From Cydia pomonella (Eukaryota > Arthropoda > Insecta > Lepidoptera > Tortricidae): a stretch of 64,000 bases of DNA. The stretch covers positions 4,122,872 to 4,186,871 of the forward strand of contig NC_084722.1 in assembly GCF_033807575.1 (NCBI RefSeq), in the 5' to 3' direction. A program made the position numbers and the translations under genes. The notes beneath the pieces were generated by a model, which saw nothing but the letters and a program-made list of their open reading frames with translations, ran no database searches and was not told where the DNA came from. This document shows, piece after piece, positions 12,001 to 25,400 of this stretch; the stretch's first letter is position 1, and each line of letters starts with the position of its first letter.

Positions 12001-15000
12001 GCAACAGTACTAAAGTACTCACAGCGCGAGCGCGTCGCAGCCCGCGAGCGGCACGTCGAGCCCCTTCTTGACGAGCGGCGAGTGCCGCAGCCGTAACAGT
12101 TGTTCCCGGGTGTAGGTGAGCGTCCGACGCGCCGGCCCGACGGCGAGCACCGCCGGGTCGCCGCCGCCGCTCATCGACCCGCTCTCGTCGTGACCTGGTG
12201 ACAAAAAGAAAAATAACATTATGTAATGTATGTTATTTGTTTATTTGTTTATTTATTAGACATTTATAAGCTAACAGGTACACCAAATCGCTTACAAACT
12301 AGATTACAGTAGGATATACAATACAAATTACATTATATACATTAAAACCATTTCATGTGATGTTGAATAAAAATTTTCTATGTCTATGTCTAAAACACAG
12401 TTCATTATTTGCAGAAATATTAAATATAGGATTATTAAATAAATTAAATTAGTCAAATAGAAATCATCATCATTATAATTAAATTATTAAAAATAGAAGT
12501 CAGTTTTTTGAGGCCAAATATTGGCTAAGGAATTCTGATAGCTTTTTACCAAAACCACCAACACTATCCGCGAATATGTCAATCTGCGGGGCAACAATGG
12601 ACATGACATTAAGGAGAGAGAGCGCCCGAGTCGTGGGTGAGTTAGCGGCGCGGCGGGTGCGCGCGGGGCACCCCGCGAACAGGCGCGCCGGGCGCCGCGC
12701 GGGCAGCGCGCTCAGGCCCGGGGGACAGGGACGCCACCCCGGGACGAACAGGCCGAGTCTCTTCAGTACATCCGGATTATTTACTGAGTTGTTTATATAC
12801 GGTATGAGAAACCACACATACCTACGCCTCGGCCACAAAACGCACAAATTGTTTTCCTTATCCTTAGTCTTTAAGTGCTAACACTGTACTTATACTGTTT
12901 TCAATAAAATTATTTGTATTTTGTATTTGTTTTAACTAATGTATGACGATCTGCGTCAGTGTTCAGCGTGCGTTTCGTGGCTTCGGGTGACTTTAGTGTT
13001 GGTAGCAACTAGAGTCTTTTGAGTCTAAATTGAAGAACTCTACTTGTTTTACGAGACTCAGAGCTTAAAAACTACCGAGTCTTTTAAGTCCCGAGTAGTC
13101 CTTTATTGAGTCTTTTTAAGGGCAACTCAAAAGGACTCGAGTCTCCGGATAAAGACTCAGTCAACAATTTTATAGGTTTTACTTGAACAGTAAAGCAAAT
13201 AGGCGTTATTGTATGATTTATGTTATGTACATCCATGCATTTTACATAAAGACAACGCATTTCGAAGTTATTTGTAAAAAAATACAAGTTCTCCGAAAAG
13301 GACTAAAGTCTCTACAAAAGACTCGAGTCTCTAATAAGTTGAAAAGAACTAGAGTTTCATCTTAATTATGAGAGTCTGAAAAACTGAGTCGAGTCTTAAA
13401 GCAGAGGACTCAAAGGACTCGAGTCTTAACCAACACTTTGTGACTTATGGACCAGCCATTAGTATTCTTAAGTATGCTTCAAGGATCTCTGCGGTGAAAT
13501 GGTGAGGTAAGGCCTTCTAAACAGGTCCATTGAAAGAAAAAATACATTCAGAATATTCTGATACCGGTATGGCCACGGTTTACCGCAACAAATCAATCAT
13601 CTCTTAATGCGTTTTTAGCGTGTTTGCCAGATTTTTAACCTGTCGCAGATGATAACTGTGACAGACGATCGCATTGTCAAGGTGGCTTAAAGGGCCAGCA
13701 GGAGCATTTAGTTGTAATCGTGGAGTAGAAGAAGTACGATATTCTTTATAATTTCTATCAGTTAAAAAAAACATGACAATAGTGACAATGCAAAAAATTA
13801 ACCGTCCAAATCAAACCAATAGGCATGTGTCGCTACTAATCCCTTACACTCCAACCGACAGACATTGTACGGCCATTCCGCCCTATTGTGACAATTAGCT
13901 TGACCGTAAACGCTGTATCTTTATATTGACTGTGAGTGACTTATGACTTTGCGTTGTCAACTATGAAGGTGACCGGTTCAGGAACAAATATGGATGCAAA
14001 TTGCTTCAGCCCTTCGTTTTGACCGTTGAGGGGTGGCTTGGAATAAACTAGAGCTTTATTTTGTAAATGCTTCATTCTTTTGAAGACATTATGTATGTAA
14101 AATGTGTTTAAGTTGACCCCTAATTTCAATCTGCTCTGAGTTAGTTTTTGTTGCGAAATTGTCGGCGTTACTCATTTTTTGCGGCGGTTTAAATTTGTGG
14201 TCAGAATTTAGAACCCATACTTATGGGAGAACCTACAAGGTAAAATTTTAATGATTTATTTGGGTGGATCAACTTTTTTATAGTTACTCTGTCCCGTTCA
14301 CCAGATGACGGTAGTAGTTAGTTTGTTTGAATAAATATTATACTATGTCTACTAATATGCTAAGTAGGTATACCATTATTACAAATACCATTAAGTCGCG
14401 GTTTAAGAGTGACCCAGTAGTAGGGCTAAGATGGTCGGCTCTTTATCATTTGTCACTATGCCCGTCACGTTCTAACAAGTATGTACGCGCGAAAGTGACG
14501 GGCATAGTGACAAGTGATAAAAATGGAACCATGATGCCACCGCAGGCGACCGATACCATGGACCGCGAGTGACAAGAAAAAGTGGATTCCCCCATTTAAG
14601 TATTTTATCTTACACAAAGGTAATATTTTTTTGTTTACATTTTATCCCATTCTATTGAATCCATTAATTATAAATAATTTTTTCACGACCTTTTCACACG
14701 ACATACAGCACGAGGAAAGGAATTATTTAATTATTTACATAGTTAATTAAATATGGTAAAGAGAATACATGTTGACAAATATTCATTGACCCGACGACTA
14801 CCATTCAATAATTATTTATTTATTGATTTATGTAAAAAGGTAAGGTGATTGAGATCAACTTTTGTGCATATTTAATAAGTTTATAGAACATTCTTTGTGA
14901 ATAATTTCTAAAAAGTAGAATCTATAGCGTTTTGACGTATTCAATCCACGAGAGGTAAACTAATGTTTCTGTCTAGCGAAACCCTAATGAGACATAAGAA

Positions 15001-16426
15001 AATGAGGTTTTCAGTAGGTAATAGACATGTAAAATTAATAAGTTAAAATGTTTTTCATTCATTCAATTATTTTACCAAATTTTATTATAACTTAAAGTGT
15101 TTTAAAAATCAGTATTAGAGTTGTTTTTCGAGTATTAAGTGAAGTGCGAGGTGCTGGGGTACTAATAAAAGCGACGACAACGCAACGTTATGTCTAAACT
15201 ATCTTTTGGTGGCGCAATTTCTCATACAAGACCATCATCATCATAATTCTTAAGAGCCTGGCTCTTGTCGGTGGTAACCGTCATTCGTTCTCTCTGCCAC
15301 TGTTTTGAGCTCACTGATAAGTCACTAAGTTGATTTTCTCTTTGGCTTAGTGTTGGTAGGAACTCAAGTCTTTTGAGTCTAAATTGAAGAACTCGACTTG
15401 TTTTTACGAGACTCAGTGCTTAAAAAACTTCTGGGTCTTTTAAGTCCCGAGTCGAGTCCTTTATTGAGTCTTTTTTAAGCGCACTCAAAAGGACTCGAGT
15501 CTCCGAATAAAGACTCAGTCAACAATTTTATAGGTTTTACCTAAACAGCAGTAAAGAAAATAGGCGTTATTGTATGATTTATGTTATGTACATCCATGAA
15601 TTTTACATAAACACAACGCATAGGGATTGCAAACCGGATTGATTTTCAATCCGGCCGGATCCGGCCGGATTTTGGCCATAACCCGGCCGGATCCGGCCGG
15701 ACCGGATCCGGTTTGGTATAGGGATATCAAAATTAATTAAATGACATATTTTTCTAGTTTTTTTGCGTAATACGTATTCCTAAATCTATAATTTGAAGTT
15801 AATAAATAACTTCTTAACAATAAAATAACCCTTAGCAGTAAAAAGTGTGACCTTGTCAATATCACTTAAAAACCCAAATATGAAATCGGTCATTTATTAT
15901 ATATAACCATTCACAAGTGCTCAAATTTTCGTTTACAATTATAAATTTGATCAGTTTCCAAAGCCCGGTAATGGGATGTGGGGTGGGAATTGGAACTCCT
16001 TGAAATGACAAGTTTTTGTAACTGTTCATTGATTGAATTCTTTGTAACGTTGACATCCATTCTAGTAAGAAAATAAGATATTTTACTATTAACCAAAATG
16101 ATATTAAATTTTCCCTCATTTTTTGCCCAAGAAAGTAGTAGTCTGTATGATTTAAAAAAAAAATACCTTTTTTTTATTTACAGAAAAGTATATTGGTCAA
16201 ATTATAGGGAATGGAACACGACACGACGATCTCATGCGAAAAATAATAGAGTGTAGGATTGAAATCCATCGCGGAAAGGGACTCCTTAAGAAAAGTACAT
16301 GGATCAAATAAAGAATTGGCTAGACGTACAGTAGCATGTACCATTAAGGAAATTGCATAAGATTAGATGAAATTATAAATACAAAAGATTCTCTCTCAAA
16401 TTTGAATAGAAAATAAACAATATTTT

Positions 16427-16474
<48 letters not shown>

Positions 16475-19400
16475 CGAAGTAAACTAAAGATTATCAATGT
16501 TATCATTTCATTTCATACATTCATGACCGACCGGTTTGGCCTAGTGGGTAGTGACCCTGCCTACGAAGCTGATGGTCCCGGGTTCAAATCCTGGTAAGGG
16601 CATTTATTCGTGTGATGAGCATGGATATTTGTTCCTGAGTCATGGGTGTTTTCTATGTATTTAAGTATTTATAAATATTTATATATTATATATATCGTTG
16701 TCTAAGTACCCTCAACACAAGCCTTATTGAGCTTACTGTGGGACTTGGTCAATTTGTGTAATAATGTCCTATATTTTATTGATTATTTATTTTTATTATT
16801 TATTAATTTTCAATACAAACTTACAATCTTATATTCATTCACACGTGTGACACATATTGACTAGCCCAGCTCTAGTCGGTTGAGTACCGCCGACTTAATC
16901 CTGCTCATTTGTTTACTTTTAATCTCCTATCACAACATTATGACACTCTTTTCTTCTCTGTAGCATAAATTACAAATGCCTTCCATGACATCTCCATCGT
17001 TTAATTTTTCCTTCTATTACAGTATTTATGTAATCGTCGTATCGTGCCACCAACATGAAAGGCAACTTCTGTTCCCAGACATCGTCATAATAAATATATT
17101 TTTATTTAACTAAATTTAAACTTTTTCATTCGTTTTATGCTCTGTTCAAGTTCATACCTCTCATCCGTCGCCTTTTCCTCATCTAAACCGCACAGTGCGT
17201 GCTGTATTTAGGCGTTTTTTTTATTTGACCGGATCCGGTCCGGATCCGGTGATTTTTACCGGATCCGGTAGCTCCTGAAAAGTGCCGGATCCGGCCGGAT
17301 TACCGGATCCGCCGGACCGGATTGCAATCCCTAACAACGCATTTCGAAGTTATTTGTAATAAAATTATAAGTTAGTCTCCCATAAGAAATTATTCTCCTT
17401 ACCTCAATCAATTTTTCGTGTTATGGCTCCATCAAGGTGTTGATGATTCTGCCAATGTCGAGGTTGGATAAGACACGGCTAGTATATGAATCTTATCATA
17501 TTACGGTCATAGACAGTGTACGGTGGATTCTCCTTACCTCTACCCTGCATAATATCTGTCTATCATATATTAAGCTGTCAGTGCCAAACAACAAATGTAA
17601 AGCAAACATGACAATTGACAGCTCACACTGACAATTCCTTGTACATTTGACGTTGGGCCAGCAATATAAGTCAATGTCAGGCGAGAATCGTCACCATGGC
17701 ATAACAGAGGCCAGTCGGCCCCACACTCATTAAGGTCACAAATACGTAAGAATACATTTCTTTACCCTAATCCATAGAAACAAGTAGACCGCGAGCCAGG
17801 AACAGATTTCCAGGAACCAATCGCCGCCGGGCGAAAACTCGTATAGTGGTTAACGGCTATGTATGATGAACCCTCGTGGACGTCAGCTGCCGCTCCGTTG
17901 GTGGATTGAGGAATGGCAGCCACCGATACACGTAAAAATAATGTCATCGCCTCCCCTTTGACACTTTGTCAGATGCTATTTTTACTTTAAAAAATCGTCC
18001 GCCGGTTGTATCGCGGTGGTAAGAACGTCAGCTGGTCGCATGAACATGTAAAAAATTAGCGCTTTACCTTTTTATGATAGTAATAAAAAAATATAAAGCT
18101 TTACATGTAGCATTCTATCGGGCGTTCCAAATAAACGGTTACTCAATTTACACATTATTACGCATACTTTGAGGATATAAAGTGGTAAGGCGCGTATGTT
18201 TTACATGTTCATGTCATCAACTGACGGTCTTTCCACCGCGATACAACCGGCCGACTGATTTTTTAATTCATGGTAGCATCTAAACTATCATCTGACAAAG
18301 TATCAGCCGGGAGTCGATGACTGACGATATATGCTCCTGGCCCGCGGTCTAAACGGACTTATATACATATTTATGACTGTACGGCCGATAATTAGCGACG
18401 CACAAATCGCACGGAAACGCGCGCACACACAATCATAGTAAAATGAATGGAAATGATTGTCTTCGTATTGTTATCTTGCACCGTTTCCCGTGTTAGTCGG
18501 CCACAAAGGGCTCGGATTGTTATGGGTACGATGGAGAAACAAGTACGTTCAAACAAGTAGTGTTTTGTATTTCCGACAATGCCATTCTTAAGCGTTTAAA
18601 CCAATAAACTAAACATGCTTGTTAGTTAAATAAAATACTTTATACCTTTTTCTTTAAACTACACATACTTTTTATAGTATTTTTCAAATTCGAAGGGTAG
18701 TAAGAAATTAGAAATGATTTTATACGATTCTCGATTAAATCTGCAAAAACCTTACCCCCTTATTCATAAAACTTTACGTGCCTGAATTAGTTAAATTATG
18801 TTTTATCCCTTTCTTACAAATACATAAGTCAAAATGACAGGTAAAGACAAACGATTCATAACTAATTCAAGCTTGTAATGCGTATACGAATAACGCCATT
18901 ATTATCTATTCTATTGGTGATATAATTGTATTTTTACAAGCTTTTATTTACTTTCACCTGACCGTTGTCTGTTTGTAATCAAATCTTGCAAGTTAAATTT
19001 GACCCACTTCCCGGTTTCCGATGAAGCTGAAAATTTGCATACATATATAAGTCGGGTGACAATGCAATATTATGGTACCATCGAGATGATCTGATGATGG
19101 AGATAGGAGGTGGCCATAGGAACTCTGTGATAAAACAACGTAACCTAATTGTGTTTGGGGTTTTTAGAATTGTCTCGATGACTATTAGTTACTTGTGGAA
19201 AGAAAAGTACAGTCAACGATAAAAGCTTGTACCAAAAATTAATTTTTTGCCAAAAACTTATTTAAGTAAACGTACCTTGTCAATTGGACGTGACTGAAAC
19301 GATTTGACACGAGCGGAATCGATTCGGTCGATAAGTAGAGTCAAACTATTGCAATTGCGTTCCGTTTTACATAATGAAACGACGATTAAATTTAACTTTT

Positions 19401-22400
19401 TATTTTTATAATATAATATATATTTTGGTGATTTATGTCTAATATTAATATACTAAGCTACGAAGTTAGGTATTTCTTGCCCTATTGGGATTCAAGTTAA
19501 TTTTGATAAAAAATAATGGTCTGAAACGTCAATTGCATGGAATGAAAAAAAAAAGTCACCCTACCCTTCCCGTTTGAAAAAGACTATAGAATGGAATAAA
19601 ATGAATTGAGCATTAAAATATGTAAATCATTAATTAGGTTTAGAAGTAAATCTCTACGTGTGTCCTATGACACAGGCACGGGTAGCGTCCGCTCGGTGTG
19701 CCCTAACATTAAATTGTCAAAAGCGACTCTACGTGTTGGCTGCAGCTCCACAGTCCACATGACGGGGACACCGTTGCACAATCAAGGAATTTAATTTCCG
19801 AGCCACTTCTTATCTTTGTGCAAATAAAATCAATATGAAAGCCACTAAGAATCTCGTATTGTTACTGTGACAAGGTACAGTCTCCATCAGATATATCAGA
19901 GCGGCCGAAGTGCTCAAAAATATCCGAACACGCACTCTAACGCCTCGACAATATAGGAATGTTCAGATATTAGTGAATGCTTTGGCCGCTCCAATATATC
20001 TGATGGCGACTGTAACAAAGCGTCACAGAAATCTGAATCTCGTAAGGCAACATATAGATCGTGTCATTCACGAAGAGGCGTGCCTTGACTCGCAATGTCA
20101 TTTTATTAAAGGTTAGATTTGACAAATCTGCGCGCCATCGTGACTAACACGAAAGTATACTAAGCAAGTGTATTTCTTCAGAAATAAAAAAAAATCTTTG
20201 TCCCGGAAACAGAATAACCTCAACCTAAACAAAACGTGATCAGCAAGAACACCAATTTCAAACCGGAATGAATCAGTTCAAAATGCACTTTATGCAATTC
20301 CGCCACTAGACGCCAGACACAACAAAACGACCGTTCAAATTTTACATTCTAATTGCTTACTAACACGAGCGAGGTGAATGCTCAACTGGACCAGTATAGA
20401 ATATACACCGCAGACGAAAAGTATGAAAAAAAGTTTTTGCCAAAAATTTACAAGCTTTTATCGCGGACTGTACTTTTCTTTCCACAGGCAACTAATACTC
20501 TTCGAAACAATTCTAAAAACCCGCGTTATTTTATCATAAAGATCCCATGGCCAACTCCTGTCTCTCCATCATCAGACCAGCTCGACGGTACCATAATATT
20601 GCATTGTCACCCGACTTACATATGTAAATGTATGCAAATTTTCAACTCGATCAGAAATCGAGAAGTGGGTGAAATTTATCTTCCAAGGTTTAACCCACGC
20701 TAACAAAATATAATAAATAAATATTATAGGACATTATTACACAAATTGACGAAGTCCCACAGTAAGCTCAATAAGGCTTGTGTTGAGGGTACTTAGACAA
20801 CGATATATATAAGATATAAATATTTATAAGTACTTAAATACATAGAAAACACCCATGACTCAGGAACAAATATCCATGCTCATCACACAAATACATGCCC
20901 TTATCAGGATTTGAACCCGGGACCATCAGCTGCGTAGGCAGGGTCACTACCCACTAGGCCAAACCGGTCGTCAATATGTACATACCAACATAACATATGT
21001 ACATACTAACAGGGCAAGTTAAATAAAAGCTTGATGTAAGAAACCTGATATGAAGTGATTACGGATGACTATCCGACTGTACCAAGTCCAATGTTTGTTT
21101 TTGCAAAGCCTTATAAGTTTTTTTTTAGGACAAAGAAGGCACACTAATACCTTTTCGCAACGAAACTAATGAAAGTGAAACTATTTCGACGAAGTATTAC
21201 ATACAGCTTTAGTGTCAAACATAGCCTACCTTATTTCCGAAAAGCTAAGGGCGTCTGCTAGCTGGCGCGGTTGCACGGAGCGGGTGAGCGGATTGACGAA
21301 AAATAGTATTTGCTGGGGTCACACTGACGCGAAACGCCGTTATTATCGCGATGATCCCAGTGTCGTATGAAAAACGTCTATCATCGGGATAATCAACGGC
21401 GTTTCCCGTTAGTGTGGCCCCAGCAAATGAGTAAGGCTAATTAGGCGCGGCCATGTGCGACGGATTTTACCTACAATGGCGTGCGTGCGCCCGCTCCGTG
21501 CACCCGCGCCAGCTAGCGGACGCCCTAACTGCAGAAGGAAATTCCAGAGCTAATGAGTAATCTAATGACACAGAAACCCTACGCATTCAGAGCCGTAGGT
21601 ACATACTATATATATATCTACTTTATATGTATGATAGCAAAGATTGTAATAGAGAGGTAAAGTCTAAGAAAAAAAACATGCTCCTTATTTTAACATCCAA
21701 AATAGATGGCGCTGTACTGCGCTGCACCATATGTTACGGTCACTGATTTGTCAACTTTTGATAATCAGAATTACCGCAAAATGCAATGGGCGCCATCTCG
21801 TTTACCTGTCAAATTAGAAGCACGAAATTGTCTTATATTTTACGCGCCTTAATTAATGTATCTTTTGATAATACTTACGGGACGGGTATTGAAGTCTTAA
21901 TCATTATTACACTGTTTTAGCTAAGAACTCGACTCGTCTCCGTATACCAGTAGCAATGAGAATAAACAGCCAGAAACGAAGGTTATAAAAAGTTAGACAA
22001 TCGCTGGCAGATAGGAAATTGAATCCAACTTCAGTCACCTTGATCGCTTGGAAGTTTGGCTAACGTTAGGTTATGATGGGTTAGGTATTAAGGTAGGTAA
22101 TCTGTCAGTGTCAAAAGTGACATTTCTTCAACCAAAAACGTCAGTCAGTGTCATATTGGAAACAGATCGAATATCTGAAACTCGAATTGGCCTGTTAGCT
22201 TTATGAAGCGAATAGAATGATCGTAATGTCACTACGCATCAGCTTTTACTCATTAATGTAGTAAGTATGGATTGGGCATGAGTGGTGGCGAGAACTGACA
22301 AAACGGGATAGTCTTATGTATATTTCAGTAGGAGTAGCAGAGAAAGCGTTATTGTTTGTCCTTGTCAGAGTCTGGTAACAAATAACCCGACCAAATTACG

Positions 22401-25400
22401 TAGGTTGTTTTTGGATGTTGTCAGGAATGTTAAAACGTGTTTTTAATTTTGTCGCATTGCGTATGTTCTGTCCCTCTATAGGATTCTACCATTATTTTTT
22501 TTACTTGTAAAATATTGCGTTGTGTCACTCAAATTCCATCCTACCCCTCTCACCTGGCGCCACCTAAATCGATCCGCGGCATACGATTCTAAATTAAATG
22601 AACAATATCGGCGTGGTGTCTATTACAGAGTTATATTATAGGCAAATAACGTTATTATGTACGTAACTGATGCAAGACAATGCTTTTTTGTAAGGATTGG
22701 ACAGGATACTAGTGCGAAACACCGCCGAAGGGAGTGTTTTAAATCGACACGAGTTGCGAATTACCGAATTATTAAATTACAATCTGAAAACAACGTGAAA
22801 ATCCGTTCAGTAGTTTTTGAATTTATCGCGAACATACACAACAGACAGACACAGCGAGGTTTTAAAAAGTGTAGTGATAGCCAAAATCATACTCCACCTC
22901 AACTAAGACCGATCTAATTACACCTTACACGTGAACATTATAGCCGTAAATTGATTAATAAGGCTTCACGGAGAGGATTAAACAAAGCTTAGAAACACTA
23001 GAAAAGAAATACTTATTCTTCATTAGTTGCATAAAAACGATATAGCTCGGCCTTGGTTTCCGGTTCACGTTGTACGCTGCGTACAGCGTCATATTCTATA
23101 GACAGATTACCGTCTACCCATACAATGTAACACGGAGACCAAGGTGTTAATAAACGGTAACTTACTCCAAGAAACGCGTTTAACCCTCTTCGAAGGCGGC
23201 CCAGCGTGGACCCGCGGCGGCAGATGAGCCGGCACCTTCCTCAGGGCGCTCTGGTATCGCATCAGGAACGCGTGAACAGCACACTTCACAGGGCTAGAGT
23301 ATTTCTCCGAAGGCAACGTCGCAACAGCCGCGACGGCAACAGTAGTCTTCCTAGATCGTTTCTTCCCAGCTCTGTTCCCAGCTCTGCGTCTTCTTCTCTT
23401 GCTCTTGACCTCCACTGGCTGCAATGGCGGCTCCTTACTGACCATCTTACGACCGACGCGCGTTTTGATCGTTATTTTGAAAGCGTCACAAGATGGCGGA
23501 CTAAACTTAAAACTAGCTTAACTTAAAATAAAATTGAAATAAAAACAACACGATTAAAAATTAAAAAGCTTAGACTAGGGTGTCTAAGAGACAAAATGTA
23601 CGCGGTTGTACGTATAAGCACGTTTAACGCCACTACGTAGGTGTCCCGGTAAGATGGAAAAAAAAAATCAAAAAGTCGGAAAAGCGGGAGTCGCGAAGCG
23701 CACGAAATCGTCTCAAAGACTGAAGCCGAGCGAACGACGAATAGAGGAATAGCCGTAACTACCCGCCACTTTTGTGATAAAAATTTAAAGCTACCCGTAT
23801 TTAGGAAAAGTAAACTGGTTTCGTAGTTGCTTGTTGCAATCTTGGCTTTCTGTCTAGTTGCTAAGGGCAGCATAGTTGACGCAATTAATTGATCATTCGT
23901 AAACCTTACTGCAAAGACAATAAAGTATGTTAATGGTGAGTGTGTCTGTTAATAGTGTTAGTATTCGACAGCTGTGGTAATTTTGTGATATTGACTGAAA
24001 TCGCTTCTTTAGAAAACATTGAGATAAAACGATAGTTTAGAAAGTCTGATAATTTTAGTTCCTCATTGTAATGACTTTACGCGGGAATGTTCCCAATTGT
24101 CAGTCTATTCCCGTTTTGTTCACAAAACTAGTTTCCAAATCAGGAACTTACTTTAATTTTAGGTGATAGAAAATGTAAGCTATTGGATCACTTAAGCAAA
24201 CTTTATATATTCTTAATGTATGATATTATTATGTAGATACTTACTTCCAAAACATTATTCACTACACCTCATAAAACAAAGTCCCCCGCGTCTGTTTGTA
24301 TGTATGTTTGTGATAAACTCAAAAACTACTGAACGGATTTTCATGCGGTTTTCAGCCAAGAGAGGAACGAATTTAAACCCTGTCAACAGAAAATTGCTTT
24401 GACAGCGTCTGCCATGACCCCTTTAGTGGTCGTTGGCGTGGTGCGCACGACAGCACACGACCACTTTAGTGGCTCTTGGCATTCCAAGGGTTGCACTGAT
24501 ATTTGTTAGATCACGCGTGACGTTCTCGATAACACGCACGAAATAAACACTTCATAGCACCGATTGCCCCAGCGGTGGCAGCATGGTTGTTTTTATCACT
24601 TGTCACTATGCCTGTCACTTTCGCACTTACTTGTTAGTGTAAAATGCGACCGTGCTTAGTCCGCAGGTCAAAACAACCATGTCACCGATGCATGATAGGC
24701 AAGCAAAGGCCTTGAATCTGTGATATATGATGTGATGACATATTAAGGTAATAATTGTGATGAATGACATTTTTATAGCGGTTTTAGTTATGAAAACTAT
24801 GGAAATATTTAAGATACCTAATGAAATGACAGATTAGGCCTTAAAGCAAGTGCAACTGTGTGTACCTTGAATACTTGTCGTAAGACTTAGAGGTACTTTC
24901 ACGGGGTTGGCCGGTCGAAGTATTAAACAGATGGCGCCATCATAGCTTGCCCTGTCAATCCCTAGAATTGTGTCAAATTCTTGTTTTTTTTTTGGAATTT
25001 TGTGATCTGGATTCCAGTATTTTAAGCCAAATCTCATAGAACAAAACTAGAGACAGGGGCAAGCTATGATGGCGCCATCTATGCAAACCTTTGACAGTTG
25101 CCAACCCCATTGTACCAAAAAATCACATTCTTATTAAGAGAAAGGGGACGACCGGTTCTCCATACGAACGTAGTCCCAATTTTCCTCTCTGAATATTGAC
25201 ATTACGGAAAAAATAAAATTAGATGTTTACTATCTGCCTATGCCCTTCGTTTGTTTTTTTTAGATATTTTGGTTACCTATTAGGAGCAAAAAACAAATTC
25301 CACACAAATTCTTTAACAGCTAATCTATGATATAAAACGAACAGGCATATCTACGGTCAATATGCATTGAATCGTATAAAACTATTTTCTACAAAGTCAA

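Larger units (their letters stand above)
15621..17333 (-). mobile_element. Nonautonomous hAT element with 8-bp TSD
   Basis: Ends TAGGGATTGCAA and TTGCAATCCCTA, flanked by perfect 8-bp duplications ACAACGCA (15613-15620 and 17334-17341), the hAT signature. Subterminal regions are full of CCGGCCGGATCC-type motifs. Transposase remnants on the minus strand include a CxxC (DVMEGICNLCYREEKS, about 16955-17010) that may be a broken BED finger, and a 61-85 residue ORF at 15862-16119. It contains a SINE (16531-16765) and a (TA)n run (16430-16470). Confidence 0.85.

Noticed and set aside
14327..14572. 81-residue ORF
   Set aside because: Sits across a small hairpin ('tcactatgcccgtcac' / 'gtgacgggcatagtga', arms at 14445-14519) related to 24590-24625; no protein signature.
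16540..16610. Possible tRNA genes at SINE heads (also near 20930, 28790, 31470, 43500, 53800, 56470)
   Set aside because: B boxes are clear but no cloverleaf is complete and each continues into a shared SINE body.
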